A stretch of 64,000 nucleotides of DNA, taken from the NCBI RefSeq assembly GCF_029962835.1, contig NC_080583.1, positions 2,961,001 to 3,025,000 on the forward strand, given 5' to 3'. This document shows positions 48,729 to 60,839 of the stretch, in pieces. The notes under the pieces are model-generated. The model saw nothing but the letters and a program-made list of their open reading frames with translations, had not been told where the DNA came from and searched no databases. The position numbers were made by a program, and so were the translations under genes. Every line of letters begins with the position of its first letter. Position 1 is the first letter of the stretch. The stretch comes from Magnolia sinica (lineage: Eukaryota > Streptophyta > Magnoliopsida > Magnoliales > Magnoliaceae).

Positions 48729-49343
48729 TACGCATGCAGGGTGGGTGGGTGAGAGACTTAAATCTGGAATTTGTGGATTTTTTCTACAAAAATTCTTATC
48801 CTTTATTGTTGGGCTATTTTCCACAAAATTCGTCAAGATTTTAGTGTCTTTAGCTAAGAAAAAGTTTTAAAAGGTGAATTTAGGAGAGTTGAAATTACCA
48901 AAATACCTTTGATAGAGTGGAGCGGCAGAACTGGATTAATGCAACTGACTCCAATTAATTGAGATAACACTTAAATGTTGAAAGCTAAGAAATCATATTA
49001 GACTCTACAACCAATGAGTAATGACTCGAACAAGTCTAATAAAATTTTATCAGGTTTTTATATTTTTTGAAATAAAATAAACAGAAAAATGGTAGAATTA
49101 CATGGATTGGCAGTATTCACATTTATGCGTTTCTTCTGCCATGGCCCATACTTCATAAGGCCCACAAAATGAATGATATAGCTCAGTGGGCCATTGTTCA
49201 CATATCACGTCAATTCTAGGGTATTTTGGAAGAAAGATCAAATGAAGGGCCCTGTGTTTGAAAAGTGGAGATTTTAAATATATACCTTTCAACACATTTA
49301 GCACATTGTAACTTTGAATGGATGTGGATTGCACCCTTCCTCT
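48729..49343. other. Intergenic, no gene recognised
   Basis: No open frame or bounded repeat is recognised. Confidence 0.4.
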
Positions 49344-49804
49344 GCAAGGACTGACTCAGTCTAGGTAGGAGCTTTATGGGGCCCACCATAATGTATGTGT
49401 TTTATCCATTGTCCATTCATTTTCTAAATCAATTTAGGACATGAGATTTTTTATTTTATTTTATTTTATTTTTTAAAGGCAAATCTAAGGCTTGAGTAGG
49501 GCTGTCCATCGAGCCGAGTTGAGTTGAGGTGGGTCAAGCTTGGCTTGGCTCATTCGTGCTCTCCTCGAGTTCGAGCTCGAGCTCGATCTCAGCCTCAAGC
49601 TTACCATTGGAGCTTGGCTTGTTGCCAAACCTTTCAAGTTGAGCTCGAGGCGAGCTTATCTTTAGTCGAGTCGAGTCTACTCCCAACCCGACCTGACCCA
49701 GCACTCAATTCGCACCTAACTCAACCTAATTGACCCTACCCCCAAATCAAATATTCAATTAATAATGTGTATAAATAAAATATTAGATAGAGTCATAGAG
49801 GGTA

Positions 49805-52754
49805 TGTAACATCCCGTCCAGCCAGAATAGTGTCCTGGAGCGTCCACGTAGGATTTGTTGCATGACTGTTCGATTATACTACTTGTGGGGAGGTTCCATA
49901 AATAAATTAATCTAGGATTAGTCAGATTGAGAGGACCAGACAGGTCATGGCAAGACTAAGTGCGGGCCGCTAAGTCGGATGGCCGTTTACGCTTAGGAAC
50001 AGCCTGTATGTGTTATACCGCGGCGCGGGAAGGTCAAAAAAATCTAAAAATTTAGGGAACCATAGAACTCACTGGGCTTGTGGACCATCGCAGGCCACGG
50101 ACCCAGTGGACACCCAGAAGTGGGATTTGGCACTGACTAAATACACCCCACCAATGCCAGAACCGGAATCTGGTGCTTGCAATGAAACCGATGTACCAGG
50201 CTATCCAACTGTCGGATCTCTTCTACATTTACGGTGGTGGTCTAATGAATTTTCCTACACCCGTCCACAAACTCTGGGACCCGATCGTGGAACGGTGACC
50301 GTCGATCACAAATCAGACCCGTACGACCAAATCCCAGATTCGATCGTCCCTAAATTTTGCATGGCCCTTCATCGGGCCATGGAACTGCTATTCTATGAAT
50401 TTCATAGCTGGAGGGCCACCATAACCACTCCAATCACCAGAATGGACCCCTCAGGGCCGTTTAAAGATCAGAACCGTTGACTCAAACCCCACAACCGTTC
50501 ACCCGTTTGTTCCTAAATTTTACACGGGCCCTAATCGGGCCATAGGGCACCTACCCACCAAATTTGGTGGCCAAAGAAGTATTAGGGCCACTCCAACTCC
50601 AAAAGTGAGTCCTAGTAGGCTATTCTGGGAATTTGAGGAAACTTAATGCCAAAGGGCCCAAGTCTAGAGAATAAACCCTAACTCTCATAACTCTCCCTCA
50701 TTTGCCACAACCACCAAGAGAGAAAGAGAGTAAAGGAGCCAAGAGGAGAAGATAGTGTGAGGGGAGGAGATTTAAGGTGGACCCTAGATCGAGGTGGGGA
50801 CTAAGGAAGCCGATCTTGCATTTTCCTATCCTTTTTTCAAAGGGAAAACCCAACACTACAACCCCAAGGATCGTCCGTTGATTGTCTAGGTAAGATCCTT
50901 CATCTCTTTTTGCTTGAAACCCTTGTGTAGAGGAGAAACTTACATGAGATTCTAACATACAAATGTATGCTTTAGGGATTCCGGCAATTCGATCCCAAAA
51001 TCCACACTCCTAGGTCGTTTTCAAACCTCCAACGAATCCAAAGGTGCGGACTATTGTTCTTAGGTGGCCTAGCACCAATTTTAGTATAAGCTTAATGATT
51101 TTGATCGTTTGGATACAATATTTGAAATTCTAGAGAAGCCCTAGGAAGTATATGTTTGTGAAATTGTATGGATTGCATGATTGGCTCTCTTGATGTCGTT
51201 CTTGCCTCTCACATGATTTTGTGTATGTACGATTACATGATTATACCTTAATGATTTCTTCATGTATTGTGCCTCATAGTATATATGATGTCATTTCGCT
51301 TGTGTACATGATTTCGTAATATGGGGGAAGTGCTTAACTTCCTCGTAGGCTCATACAACTCACATGCACTTGTTCCTGATAGCGATAGCTTGCTCGTTGA
51401 GAATATATGATTTGTATGATTGAGGTACATGAAAACATGATGTGATATGCTAGTTGATAACTTGGATTGTCGGTATGTCATGGATCCCCTTACCCTCTTG
51501 GGTTGGTCAGGAACTTGAGGAGAGACAGTAGTCCCATCAGTAGGACTATGCTATGGTTAGACCCGTGGATTTGGACAGGTGTGTTCGAGTGGCTGTAGTT
51601 TGACTACATGGGTCCTTTGTACTTGATGTTACTCGTCTCACGCTCACCTGACTCATGCGGTCTAGCCTACTGTCTGACCAACCTTGTTTGTTAACCATGT
51701 TTGCTCACACATGTATGAAACCTGAAACACACCACAACCGTTGTAGCTTATTAGTAACCGACTTGAAATTGGTCCACAGCCTCGTGAGCCGAGCATGGTG
51801 GAATGAGACACTGTGTCCGAGCTGTCGGCCTACGCTGGAGTACCGCGTCTCCTCGTTGTGACCGCGAGCGATCCCTTTTCTCTCGGCACTCCTCATGTGC
51901 TTGAAGTCAGGAATGAGGAACCCGATGGGATCAAGGACCGCGGGGTCTCGGGGTCTTGGCCTCGTACCCAGTTTAGGGCATTAATACGTGGGGTGTATCA
52001 GACTCCTCAATCTGCTAGATGAATGGACCTAAATAATAACTCCGCTAACACGATCGCATTACATCGCACTAGTTAAGGTGGCGACTCGGCAGTCAAGGTC
52101 GCATTGAGGGAGTGTTGTCATACGCGATCGTTAGACGGAGTCACTCGAGGGAGCGTTGTGGCGAGGGCATGCATCATATCATCCTGCATGCATGCACATT
52201 AATAAGACTAGTTAGGTGTTTATGATTGACTGCTTTTCATTAAGATCATATTATAATTGATGCCTGTGATAACTTGAGACTAATAGCACCCACTGAGTTG
52301 ATCACTCACTCCCACTCTAGGACGGTGTTTTAAAACACCAACCAGACTTGTTCATATATGCAAGTGACCCAGGGCTGGAGGAGCCTGGCGAGGCGAGCCT
52401 CGACGAGGAGGACGAGCTATTTTATTTCCAGTTAATGGACGGCTCTCCATCAGCTTGATGGGCAGGATTGGGATTGTTGGGCTTTGGGCTCAGCCGTATT
52501 ATTTTTTTGACATAGTATTCTTTTGTTATTTTAGTTGGGCAACACCTTGTGCGACCCATTTATATTTTGGACCTGTATATATGATAGATCTCTTTCACCT
52601 CAGTAGACTTGTGTGGTTATGTTCATGTTCCAGGAAATTTCAGGCTGCGTGATTAAACTGGATTTAATGCACATTAATGAAAATAGGTTATAAGTGACTC
52701 TCGGAAACTCGGGAGTTGAGCGCATGCGCGACCCCTGGATTTCAGGGCGTTACA
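49805..52754. repeat. Solo LTR, inner layer of the nest (fossil)
   Basis: It starts TGTAACATCCCG and ends GGGCGTTACA. The perfect 5-bp duplication GGGTA lies at 49800-49804 and 52755-52759. It is 2950 bp with no internal coding region, the footprint left when the two LTRs of an element recombine. Long LTRs with TGTAAC...GTTACA ends are known in chromovirus-type Ty3/gypsy elements such as Tekay/Del, so that family is likely but not proven. Confidence 0.82.
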
Positions 52755-52774
52755 GGGTACCTTGTTGTTTGTGT

Positions 52775-52847
<73 letters not shown>

Positions 52848-52891
52848 GACTGAGATAAATCAGGTAGATGCTGAGTCAAGCTCGGGCGAGT

Positions 52892-52934
<43 letters not shown>
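52775..52934. repeat. (GT)n and two (GA)n microsatellites
   Basis: A GT run at 52775-52798 passes directly into a GA run to 52844. A second GA run lies at 52896-52934. All lie inside the hAT-like element. Confidence 0.95.
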
Positions 52935-52937
<3 letters not shown>

Positions 52938-53906
52938 CTCAAACGCAACGAGTTAGGTAAGGAAGGGAAATAGTAAGAAAGGGATGGACGGGTATGATAT
53001 GGTTTAAGTTTTAATTTTATATATATATATATATAATATTCGAGTCGAGCCGAGCTTGTGCTTTGAGCCAAGCCAGGTTCAAGTCGAGTTGAGTCAAGTT
53101 CTATTGTGTTCGAACTTGACTTGTTTTCAAAACGAGTTGGGTCATATGAAGCTTGGCTTACCTTGAGTCATCGTTCAAGTCAAGTCAAGTCGAGCTAGAT
53201 CGAGCCAAGCCGAGCGAGCTTTTCAAGTTAGCTTGGCTCGTGTATAGCCCTAGGCTTAAGAGGACCATATCACAAGAAATATTGGGCTTGAACGCCCACC
53301 ATTATCAACTTGTGGCCACTGAAGTTTTTGGATTGACCTAATATTTGTGTTTTCCCATCATCTAGGTCAAGAGTGATCTTATAGTTGTGTTTTCCTTCAT
53401 TCAGGTCAAAGTATCAATGGGCTTGATGGCAAATAAATATCAAGATTGGCCTCAACAAGGTTTCAACAGTGGGTGTAATTATTCCTACTATTTCTAGGGG
53501 TGTGTTTCATTTGAGCTTTGAATCTACCTCATTTTTTTATTTTTATTTTTGTCTCCTACCAAAATGACTTAAAAAACGAACGAATGGCATGGATAAATCA
53601 CATAAATTATGGTGGCCCCATATGGTCCTTGCCAAGAGGGAGTCCACCTTGCTAAGTGCATGATGTATTTACCTTTAATGGACATGGATTGGGTACTGTC
53701 GGTGCCTATATACCACAACATGGTATGATTCATTTAAAGGTAGGTTGTTGTAAGATATGGAGCTTGGTTAAGTCAAAGATGGCCATGCTCCATCTCCGGC
53801 AGCGGCTTTAAATCCTGTCATGTCAAAGTAGGGGCAATACGTAATCCATGCCCCCTTTTAATGGAGTTAATAAAACAAGGTAATCTTTGTAGAGAGATTT
53901 GAATTA

Positions 53907-54299
53907 TGGTCGTTTGGATGCTTGTAAAGTTATTAAGTTGTAATTTGATTACAGGCTTAAAGTATTTACATGCAATTCTATTCGGATTTTAGTTGTAATG
54001 TGAATGTAGGGAAACAATTGTCTATATTTGGAGACCTTGAAATTTGTTTACGACCTGTAATTAGGTATTCACTCACAACATAGGTTAGAGTGGTATATTC
54101 TTTAAAAATAATCTAATAACATATAAAGCTTTTATATAAGATAGATCATTGGCATAAGCCCAACTCAATAAAAACTATGTCCGATTTTTAAAGTAAATAA
54201 ATCATTTGGTGGGACACAAAAGTAGAATCACTGATTCAAATACGGCACTAAGATTTTATAATATCCCAACATATGAGAAGCTTCAACTCTAGTAACAAT

Positions 54300-54341
<42 letters not shown>

Positions 54342-54654
54342 AAAAAGTTTATCTTTTCATCATTCCTTTTTTCTCCGTCGTCTTCTTATTTCGTTTTGAG
54401 TCATTGTAACCATTGGAAGATGATCCGCAACTTTCTTGCTTGGAATTTTTTAAAAAAATTATAGTTCATTGCCTTAAATCTCTTTATCTATAATATGAAA
54501 CATGATTTTTTTTAATTTTTTTTTTTTCATGTTTCAGATTATCATAACCTATAATCTGATTACATGCAAATATACACATCCAAACACCCTCTATAATCTG
54601 ATTACCTGTAAACAGATTAGTATTTAAGAACTTTATAGCCATCCAAGCAACTCC
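53907..54654. mobile_element. Tourist-like nonautonomous element
   Basis: The left end TGGTCGTTTGGATGCTTG and right end CCATCCAAGCAACTCC are inverted, with TTA at 53904-53906 and 54655-54657. Subterminal TGTAATTTGATTACAG/CTGTAATCAAATTACA-like words match repeatedly. A (GA)n run lies at 54303-54340. The 252 bases before it hold nothing recognised. Confidence 0.65.
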
Positions 54655-54657
54655 TTA

Positions 54658-55119
54658 ATACCTTCTATTAATTTTTTTCTTCAAAAAGTAATAAAGTCCG
54701 AATTGTAGGGATCATGTGCTCTGTGTACCGTCAAACACACAACGTGGTGATCACCCAAACAAAATATGAGGCCTATCAAATTATTAGATGGGTTACAAGT
54801 GAATTGGATGTTTTTATGTGGTGTAAATTATTTTTTATTAATATGGCCCACCTAATGGTTGGATCCACCGTATGTTTTGTTCATCTAATCATCATCATGG
54901 GCCCACAATTCTTGAATTCAAGACTTTAATCATCATCACGGGTCCACAATTCTTGAATTCAACACTTTCTAAAGGAAAATAATAAACGTACGTACGTGTC
55001 TTTTGATAATTTCGCACCGCCAACTTGTGACTAGCGTTGCTTTCGTTTATAGATTTTATGAATATAATTATGTCCAACTAGAACAGACCGTATGCATTAA
55101 TCATAACAAAATGTCAAAT
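54658..55119. other. Intergenic, no gene recognised
   Basis: Two copies of CATCATC-TGGG-CCACAATTCTTGAATTCAA lie in tandem at about 54889-54964. No gene is seen. Confidence 0.45.
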
Positions 55120-56030
55120 GAATGTAGATACTTAATTTTCTTGCCTACTTGTGTGCCTCTCAAGAATCACGTTGATCACATCATCCTAACCATTCTACCA
55201 AATGTTAATGGAATGAATGGTTGAGATTTTTCACAAACAATAATGACCAAGCATTAATTTGGACCGTCCCTTACCTTTAAATGCACATGGATCTAAAGAT
55301 TCACTTTAATTAGATCATCCTAACCATTGGATCAATTGTGGGGAAAATGTTCTATCATCCAGTTGGATCGTCCATCATATGAACCACATATTTAATTGCA
55401 TGTGTTCCAGAATAATTACTTTGATCAAACGTACTAACCATGAAATCAATTGCCATGAAAATAGACGGCTCAGATTGATGCGGGGAAACTGGTATAATCA
55501 CCAGCTTAGACAATCTGTCCTGTAGGCCCCACTTTGGATGCGCAATTTTTTTAATCCATAGAATCACTTTGATTAGGATCATCTCAGCCATTTAGTCAAT
55601 TGCTTAGGAAATGTACCGTCCATCTTTAATTATTTTAGAAAAATGGCATAATTATCAATCTGGGTCATTCATCGAGTGGCCATGGCTCTTGATTGCATGT
55701 ACCTTGCGAGGATCACTTTGATCAGGTCATCCTAACCATTCAATCAATCTCTAGAAAATGAGACTCCATGCAAATCATAAAGAAATGCGTGTATCATATG
55801 CGCCCCACTTTTGTGTTTTCTTCAAGAATAATTTTGATTGGATCGTTGTAAACATCCTATTAGTTTCTGGGAAAATTAATGGTAGATATTGATTATAATC
55901 TGTAGGAAAATGGGTCTAAGAGTCAATCTGATCATGCGTTCTTCAAAATCAATTTGATGAGATCATCCAACCACTTGATATTTTTTTAGAAAAATGGATG
56001 GTCCATATTTACTGAGATACACCTGATTAA
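55120..56030. repeat. Tandem repeat, ~140-bp unit, about six diverged copies
   Basis: Each unit carries, in order, a GCATGTNCCT word, AGAATCACTTTGATCAGATC, CATCCTAACCATT-AATCAATT, GGAAAATG and a TCCATCAT-TG block. Copies begin near 55150, 55280, 55395, 55550, 55690 and 55805, with a worn one near 55945. Confidence 0.75.
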
Positions 56031-57309
56031 TGGTTTTGATGGACCAAAATAACTTTTAGAACACTTAAATTCTTAGTTTGACTCACCTGAAAATTGGATC
56101 AGGATGCTTCTTGTGTGTGATTTCCATTCTACTGAGATATACCTGATTAATGGTTTTGATGAAAGATAAATACCACGGTTTCCCCCACAGATTAACCTAT
56201 GGTGATCATCCCATCCTCATTGTTCCCACTAGTGTTGCCCACCTGAATTTTGTATATGGCTGATTTTTGGCCACAGAGTCTAGGATTGAGGATAGAATAA
56301 GATGTATGGAGTGAATTTTACATATACAAAATGGTGGGCCCCACAGAGTTTTGTGTTTTATGTACCGCCTAAAATAGGTGTTGTACAGGATTCCAGTTGC
56401 TAGTATCTGTCCCTGCCACCCTGGTAATTAAAGTTCCCAATTTTTAATTACACCCAACAAAACTCTGTTATTGTCGGATTGTGATCGTGGACAGTTATTG
56501 GACGGTGGAAAATTAAAATTATTCAACGGTCCTTTTTAAAAAACAAGAGTCCACCAGTCAAAGCTTTAGTATCCTCCAACCAATTTGATTCTAGAGATTT
56601 GAATTAGCCGACAGTTACACAATTTAGCCTCTTTGGGAATTTTGTATATACTCCGGTGCGTATGTCGCTTGATGCACAGGCACTTGGAAGTGGTACACGT
56701 GGCATACAATTAAGTATAAATTTAATTTGAACTGACAAAATTATGGAGCTTACAGTCCAAAAATCAAATTGGTTTAACAATCTTAACCTCTAGTTGCTGG
56801 ACACGTGTTTATTGAAATAAGACCAATGGATTTTTTATTATTATTTTTTTTTTCATTTTTAATGGTCCAATATATGCCTACATATTTGAATGTCAGATAA
56901 TCAAACAAAAGTAAGTTTTGGTCCATCATTTCTATGAGCGCATTTTGCGTCCTAATTCTGCCCCTTAGCTAGGAAAGTTTCAGTGGTGAGTTATCACCGC
57001 TGCTTCATGTGGTGTGGTCCACTTGAGCCTTGGATCTGCCTCAGTTTTAAGCCTAATCCTAAAATGATAATGAGAAATGGATATAGTCTGTGTGTATAAA
57101 ATCCATAAATGATGGTGGCTATCAGAAGTCAGAGCCCTGCCCACATTTTTGCCATGCAATTATTTCATGGAGAGAAGTAAAGTTTGAGATTTTATAAGAT
57201 AATAAATGAGATTTAAAAAAAAATGCGTAGTATTTCTTTAATTTGAAAATCAACATACTATGAATGTAGGGCTTGGATTTAATCTCTGTCAACAAACTCT
57301 ATTCCTTGG
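56031..57309. other. Gene-free region with element fragments
   Basis: ATTCTACTGAGATATACCTGATTAATGG appears near 56008-56036 and again near 56128. The second copy leads into a TIR-like fragment ending GGTGGGCCCCACAGAG at about 56347. Half of a foldback element (GTGGTCCACTTGAGCCTTGG) lies at about 57005-57130. No gene is recognised. Confidence 0.45.
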
Positions 57310-57480
57310 TAGGGCTGTACACGAACCAGGCTAGCCCGGTTAACTCACTCGACTCGGCCCGACCTGGAACTGAGTTCGGTCCGGGACGGGTTATTTTCTT
57401 TAGATCACATTGTGCGGGCTACACACACATATCATCTTCAACATAAAAGAGAGAAAATGAAATAAGGAGGGAGATATAGA

Positions 57481-57547
<67 letters not shown>

Positions 57548-58140
57548 TCATGCTCCCCTGCGTACCTATGCACGCGCGCACCTTTGCACACATGTCATGG
57601 GTGTCTAATCTGAACGGTCCATGTGATGCGGAATCCCATGAAACCTCATGTGACAAAATTTCATCCTAATCTAAAATTCTGGTGGGCCATAGCAAAGAGA
57701 AATGCAAATCAAGGGAGAAAATTGTTTTCATTTTTCATGGCCCATCATAGTTTTAGATCAAAGTAAAACTTGGTCTTGGGAGGTTTCACGAGGTGCTGCT
57801 TCACATGAACGGTTCAGATTTTGGATCCACATCACGAACGAACTAGTTCGCAGGTGAGTGTTTCCGTGTGTGCGTGTGTGTGTGTGTGTGTGTTCTTAAA
57901 TCCTTACCCTAACCTTTTGAGACAAACAGGTGAGAATGCCACCCGATCCATAAATGTGTTGTAAGGTCTGAAACTGGCTCGAGCTCGGCCCGAACTCGCC
58001 CGATTGCCAACCGGGCCGAGTTCGGGTTGGACATGTTGGCCCGGTGATCGGGCCAGGCCAGGTTCGGGCTGGGTTTGGCTAGTGACCGAGTTGGGCCGGG
58101 TTTAGCCAAGTTCGACTCGGTTCGGCCGATGTACACCCTA
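57310..58140. mobile_element. hAT-like nonautonomous element
   Basis: It starts TAGGGCTGTACACGAACC and ends GATGTACACCCTA. The 8-bp flanks TTCCTTGG (57302-57309) and CTCCTTGG (58141-58148) differ by one base. It contains a (GA)n run at 57485-57543 and a (GT)n run near 57865-57892. Confidence 0.83.
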
Positions 58141-58170
58141 CTCCTTGGTGATAATTGTTTGGTTGCAGCA

Positions 58171-58622
58171 CATCGGATTGCATACTGTACTTAGTTCGCT
58201 TTTGTTGTACTGAGTAAATTCTGTTAGGCCCACCTTCAATGTATGTGGTTTATCCACGCCGTCCATCCTTAAGGCCCACAGTGGACCACACCACGGAAAA
58301 TTGGGGAATAATGTTTTCCACTGTTGAAACCTTCCTTAAGGCCCACAGTGATATTTAATTGTCATGCAACCTGTTCATGGGATCACATAGACGTGGATGA
58401 ATTAAAAACAAGAATATCAGCTTGAGCCTAAACTTCTATGGCTGGCAAGAAAATTTCAGCCTTAGAAATTTCACGCTGTTGCCTGTTGTGTGGTCCATTT
58501 GAGATTTGAATATTCTTCATTTTGGGGCTCAAGCTCCGAAATTATATGGTAAAATGGATGGACGGATTGGATAACATAAATTATAGTGGGCCCACAGAGT
58601 TTACTCAGTACGCAGTCTGATT
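58171..58622. mobile_element. Foldback element (GTACTGAGTAAA-ended subfamily)
   Basis: The left end CGGATTGCATACTG with GTACTGAGTAAATTCTG pairs with the right end CAGAGTTTACTCAGTACGCAG. The core has the usual CCACGCCGTCCATCC at one side and GGATGGACGGATTGGATA at the other. The subfamily matches 6291-7391 and 59533-59870. Confidence 0.72.
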
Positions 58623-58956
58623 CCCCCTCCACCCGCATTTAGCAAATGGCGCACAGTAGAGCATTAGGAAAAAAGCTGTGGGCCCCACTGATGATCATGT
58701 ACCATCCATACATCTGCTGTCCAGCCTCATCATTCAATTTTATTTTTTTAAATTTATTTATTCATCTCTCGCCCATTTCTCATCACTGCGTCTACTCCGT
58801 TTGATTTAAATTACGATATTCTAGGTATTCAATCTAAAGTAATTTATAAGTAACTGAGTATCATCCAACACATCATGCCGGAGTATAAAAACTTTTCTTA
58901 TTAATTTTACTTCATGCAGGCTGGAAGCCGATTGCCTCCTCTCCCGTACGGAATAG

Positions 58957-59404
58957 GTCCAAGTAGGGGCCTGTGAGGCCCATCATGATGTATGGTGTTT
59001 ATCCACGCCGTTCATCCATTTTTACATTTCATTTTAGAATACAACGAAAAACGAGGCAGATTCAAGCTAAAGTAGACCACACAGTGGGGATTAAACTTCC
59101 ACCATTAAAATTTCCTGAGGACCACAGAAATTTTGGATTTAGTTGAAAGCTTTTTTTCCCATCATCCATGTCCATGTGACCTTACAAATAGGTTGGGTGG
59201 CAAATAAACATCACGGTGGACCCTAGGAAGGCTTCAACGGTGGGTGTCACTATCATCACTGCTTTATGTGGTGTTGGTACACTTAAACCTTGGATATGCC
59301 TAATTTTTTGTGTTCGAACCTAAAATGATCTTTAAAAATGGATGAACAGCATGGATAAAACCCATAGAGGGCCCCACAAAGCCCCTGCCTGGACCGACGG
59401 GGGC
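58957..59404. mobile_element. Foldback element (AGGGGCCTGTG-ended subfamily)
   Basis: GGTCCAAGTAGGGGCCTGTG at the left pairs with the inverted CCCCTGCCTGGACCGAC at the right. The core words and the internal fold are as in the other copies. Length is about 450 bp. Confidence 0.72.
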
Positions 59405-59532
59405 AGGCCGAGTATGCAATTTCCGAATGCGTGCGTATCAATCTTCATGGTCTCTAAGAGCATCAAATAAAATATAAAACCGTAATTCTATCCCAAAACG
59501 ATGTGCTATTGTAAACGTCAATGTAATTCTAC

Positions 59533-59870
59533 ATCAGGAAGCGGATTGCGTACTGAGTAACTCAGTACCCTTAGCGTACTGAGTAAACTCTGTGGGGCCC
59601 ACCTTAATTTATGCATTTTATTCAACCTGCCGTTGAAAAGTTCTTAGGGGCCAAAGAAGTTTTAGATCAAGCTGATATTTGTTTTTTTCCTTCATCCATT
59701 TCTATTTGATCTTATTAACAGGTTGGATGAAAAATAAACATTACTGCGTGCCTCAGAAAGGTTTCAACGGTGGAAACCAAAACTTCCACTGTTTCATGTG
59801 GTATGGTACGGTTGAGGTGTGGATATACTTCCATTTTGATCTCAACGCCTAAAATGATATCGCTATCTTT
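59533..59870. mobile_element. Foldback element, right part missing
   Basis: It begins GCGGATTGCGTACTGAGTAAC with an internal repeat of CGTACTGAGTAAACTC, then enters the common core at GTGGGGCCCACC. The opposite end is lost after about 59870. Confidence 0.6.
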
Positions 59871-60839
59871 CACCTCTCTTATCCGGTTTGTTCGGCGGTA
59901 ATTAGATTAGATTGAAGTGATAGTTAGCCACCGCTTTCTAATTTTCGTTGTCTCATCCACCGTACAATTGTCGACGGATAACAACATGAAATTCCTGCAT
60001 ATTGAAAAATGATGGGCCCGTTTGCCACCAAGTGTGGAATGTGGACCGTGAAATAGCAGGGTTCAATGGGGATTGAGGGCCTTAAAATCTTCTCGAATTT
60101 TAAAGGATGCTAACCATTCGATCTGCGCAATTGTCCAACCGGTATGGAATTTAAGACCTAACCACGACGTGGGCATGCTCTATCCACAGCAAGCCTTTCT
60201 ATTTGACGGTCTAGATCTCATACGTGCATGCCATGCTGTGGCAAATGGCCAGGTTCCAGCCATAAAAATCCAGGCCCATGCTGATAGCCTGATAGGAGAA
60301 AATAAGTGGTGGTGAACTATCACTTGAAGTTTTAGGGGGGCATTTTTGTCTATTTGGTATATATTTAAATGATCGCCTGCTTCGTGGAGCGGCCCCCACC
60401 TGTAAGCTCTCAACCAGAAAGAGTTTGTTTGACTCCGTCGCGACATAGAATTCATCGTGTGTCGCCTCACACTGGGCTACATCCTGAGATAGGTCCGACA
60501 ATCGGAGCCTTCCATGTTCTGAAATGAATGCTATGAGGTCGAGGACAGGAAGTTAAACCGAACAGATTATTTCTATGATCAATCCATAAGAAATTTTAAA
60601 ATTACCAAAAAAAAAGTTTCAATGGCTAACATACAAATCTAAAAATCAAACGATAGGATTATCAATAAAGCATGATTAAGTAACAATATCTTTCTTATGG
60701 TACTAAACTGAAAACAAATGGACGGTTCAAATAGGAGAATCTCAGCATGCGCACTCAAGCGGGTGGCGACACACAATGGTCTGTCAGCCGCGTGACGGAG
60801 AGAAAACGGAATCGGATTCGATAGAGATCCCTGTCGTAC
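59871..60839. other. Intergenic, no gene recognised
   Basis: Open frames on both strands near 60073-60501 overlap one another and show no family features. Confidence 0.4.

Larger units (their letters stand above)
49497..53252. mobile_element. hAT-like element, middle layer of the nest
   Basis: It starts TAGGGCTGTCCATCGAGCC and ends GGCTCGTGTATAGCCCTA. Its 8-bp flanks are GGCTTGAG (49489-49496) and GGCTTAAG (53253-53260), one mismatch apart. Its own sequence is about 49497-49804 plus 52755-53252 and includes GT and GA microsatellites. Confidence 0.82.
49344..53651. mobile_element. Foldback element, outer layer of a three-level nest
   Basis: The left half (49344-49496: GCAAGGACTGACTC, then GGGGCCCACCATAATGTATG) and right half (53253-53651: CATCATCTAGGTCAAG through TTATGGTGGCCCCAT, then GAGTCCACCTTGC) together make one foldback element of the common family. 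It is split by the hAT-like element at 49497-53252. Confidence 0.75.

Noticed and set aside
50010-50480. 156-residue open frame on the plus strand
   Set aside because: It lies wholly inside the solo LTR and shows no protein family features.
52742-53071. 109-residue open frame on the minus strand rich in Ser-Leu and Thr-His repeats
   Set aside because: It is the translation of GA, GT and AT microsatellites and not a gene.
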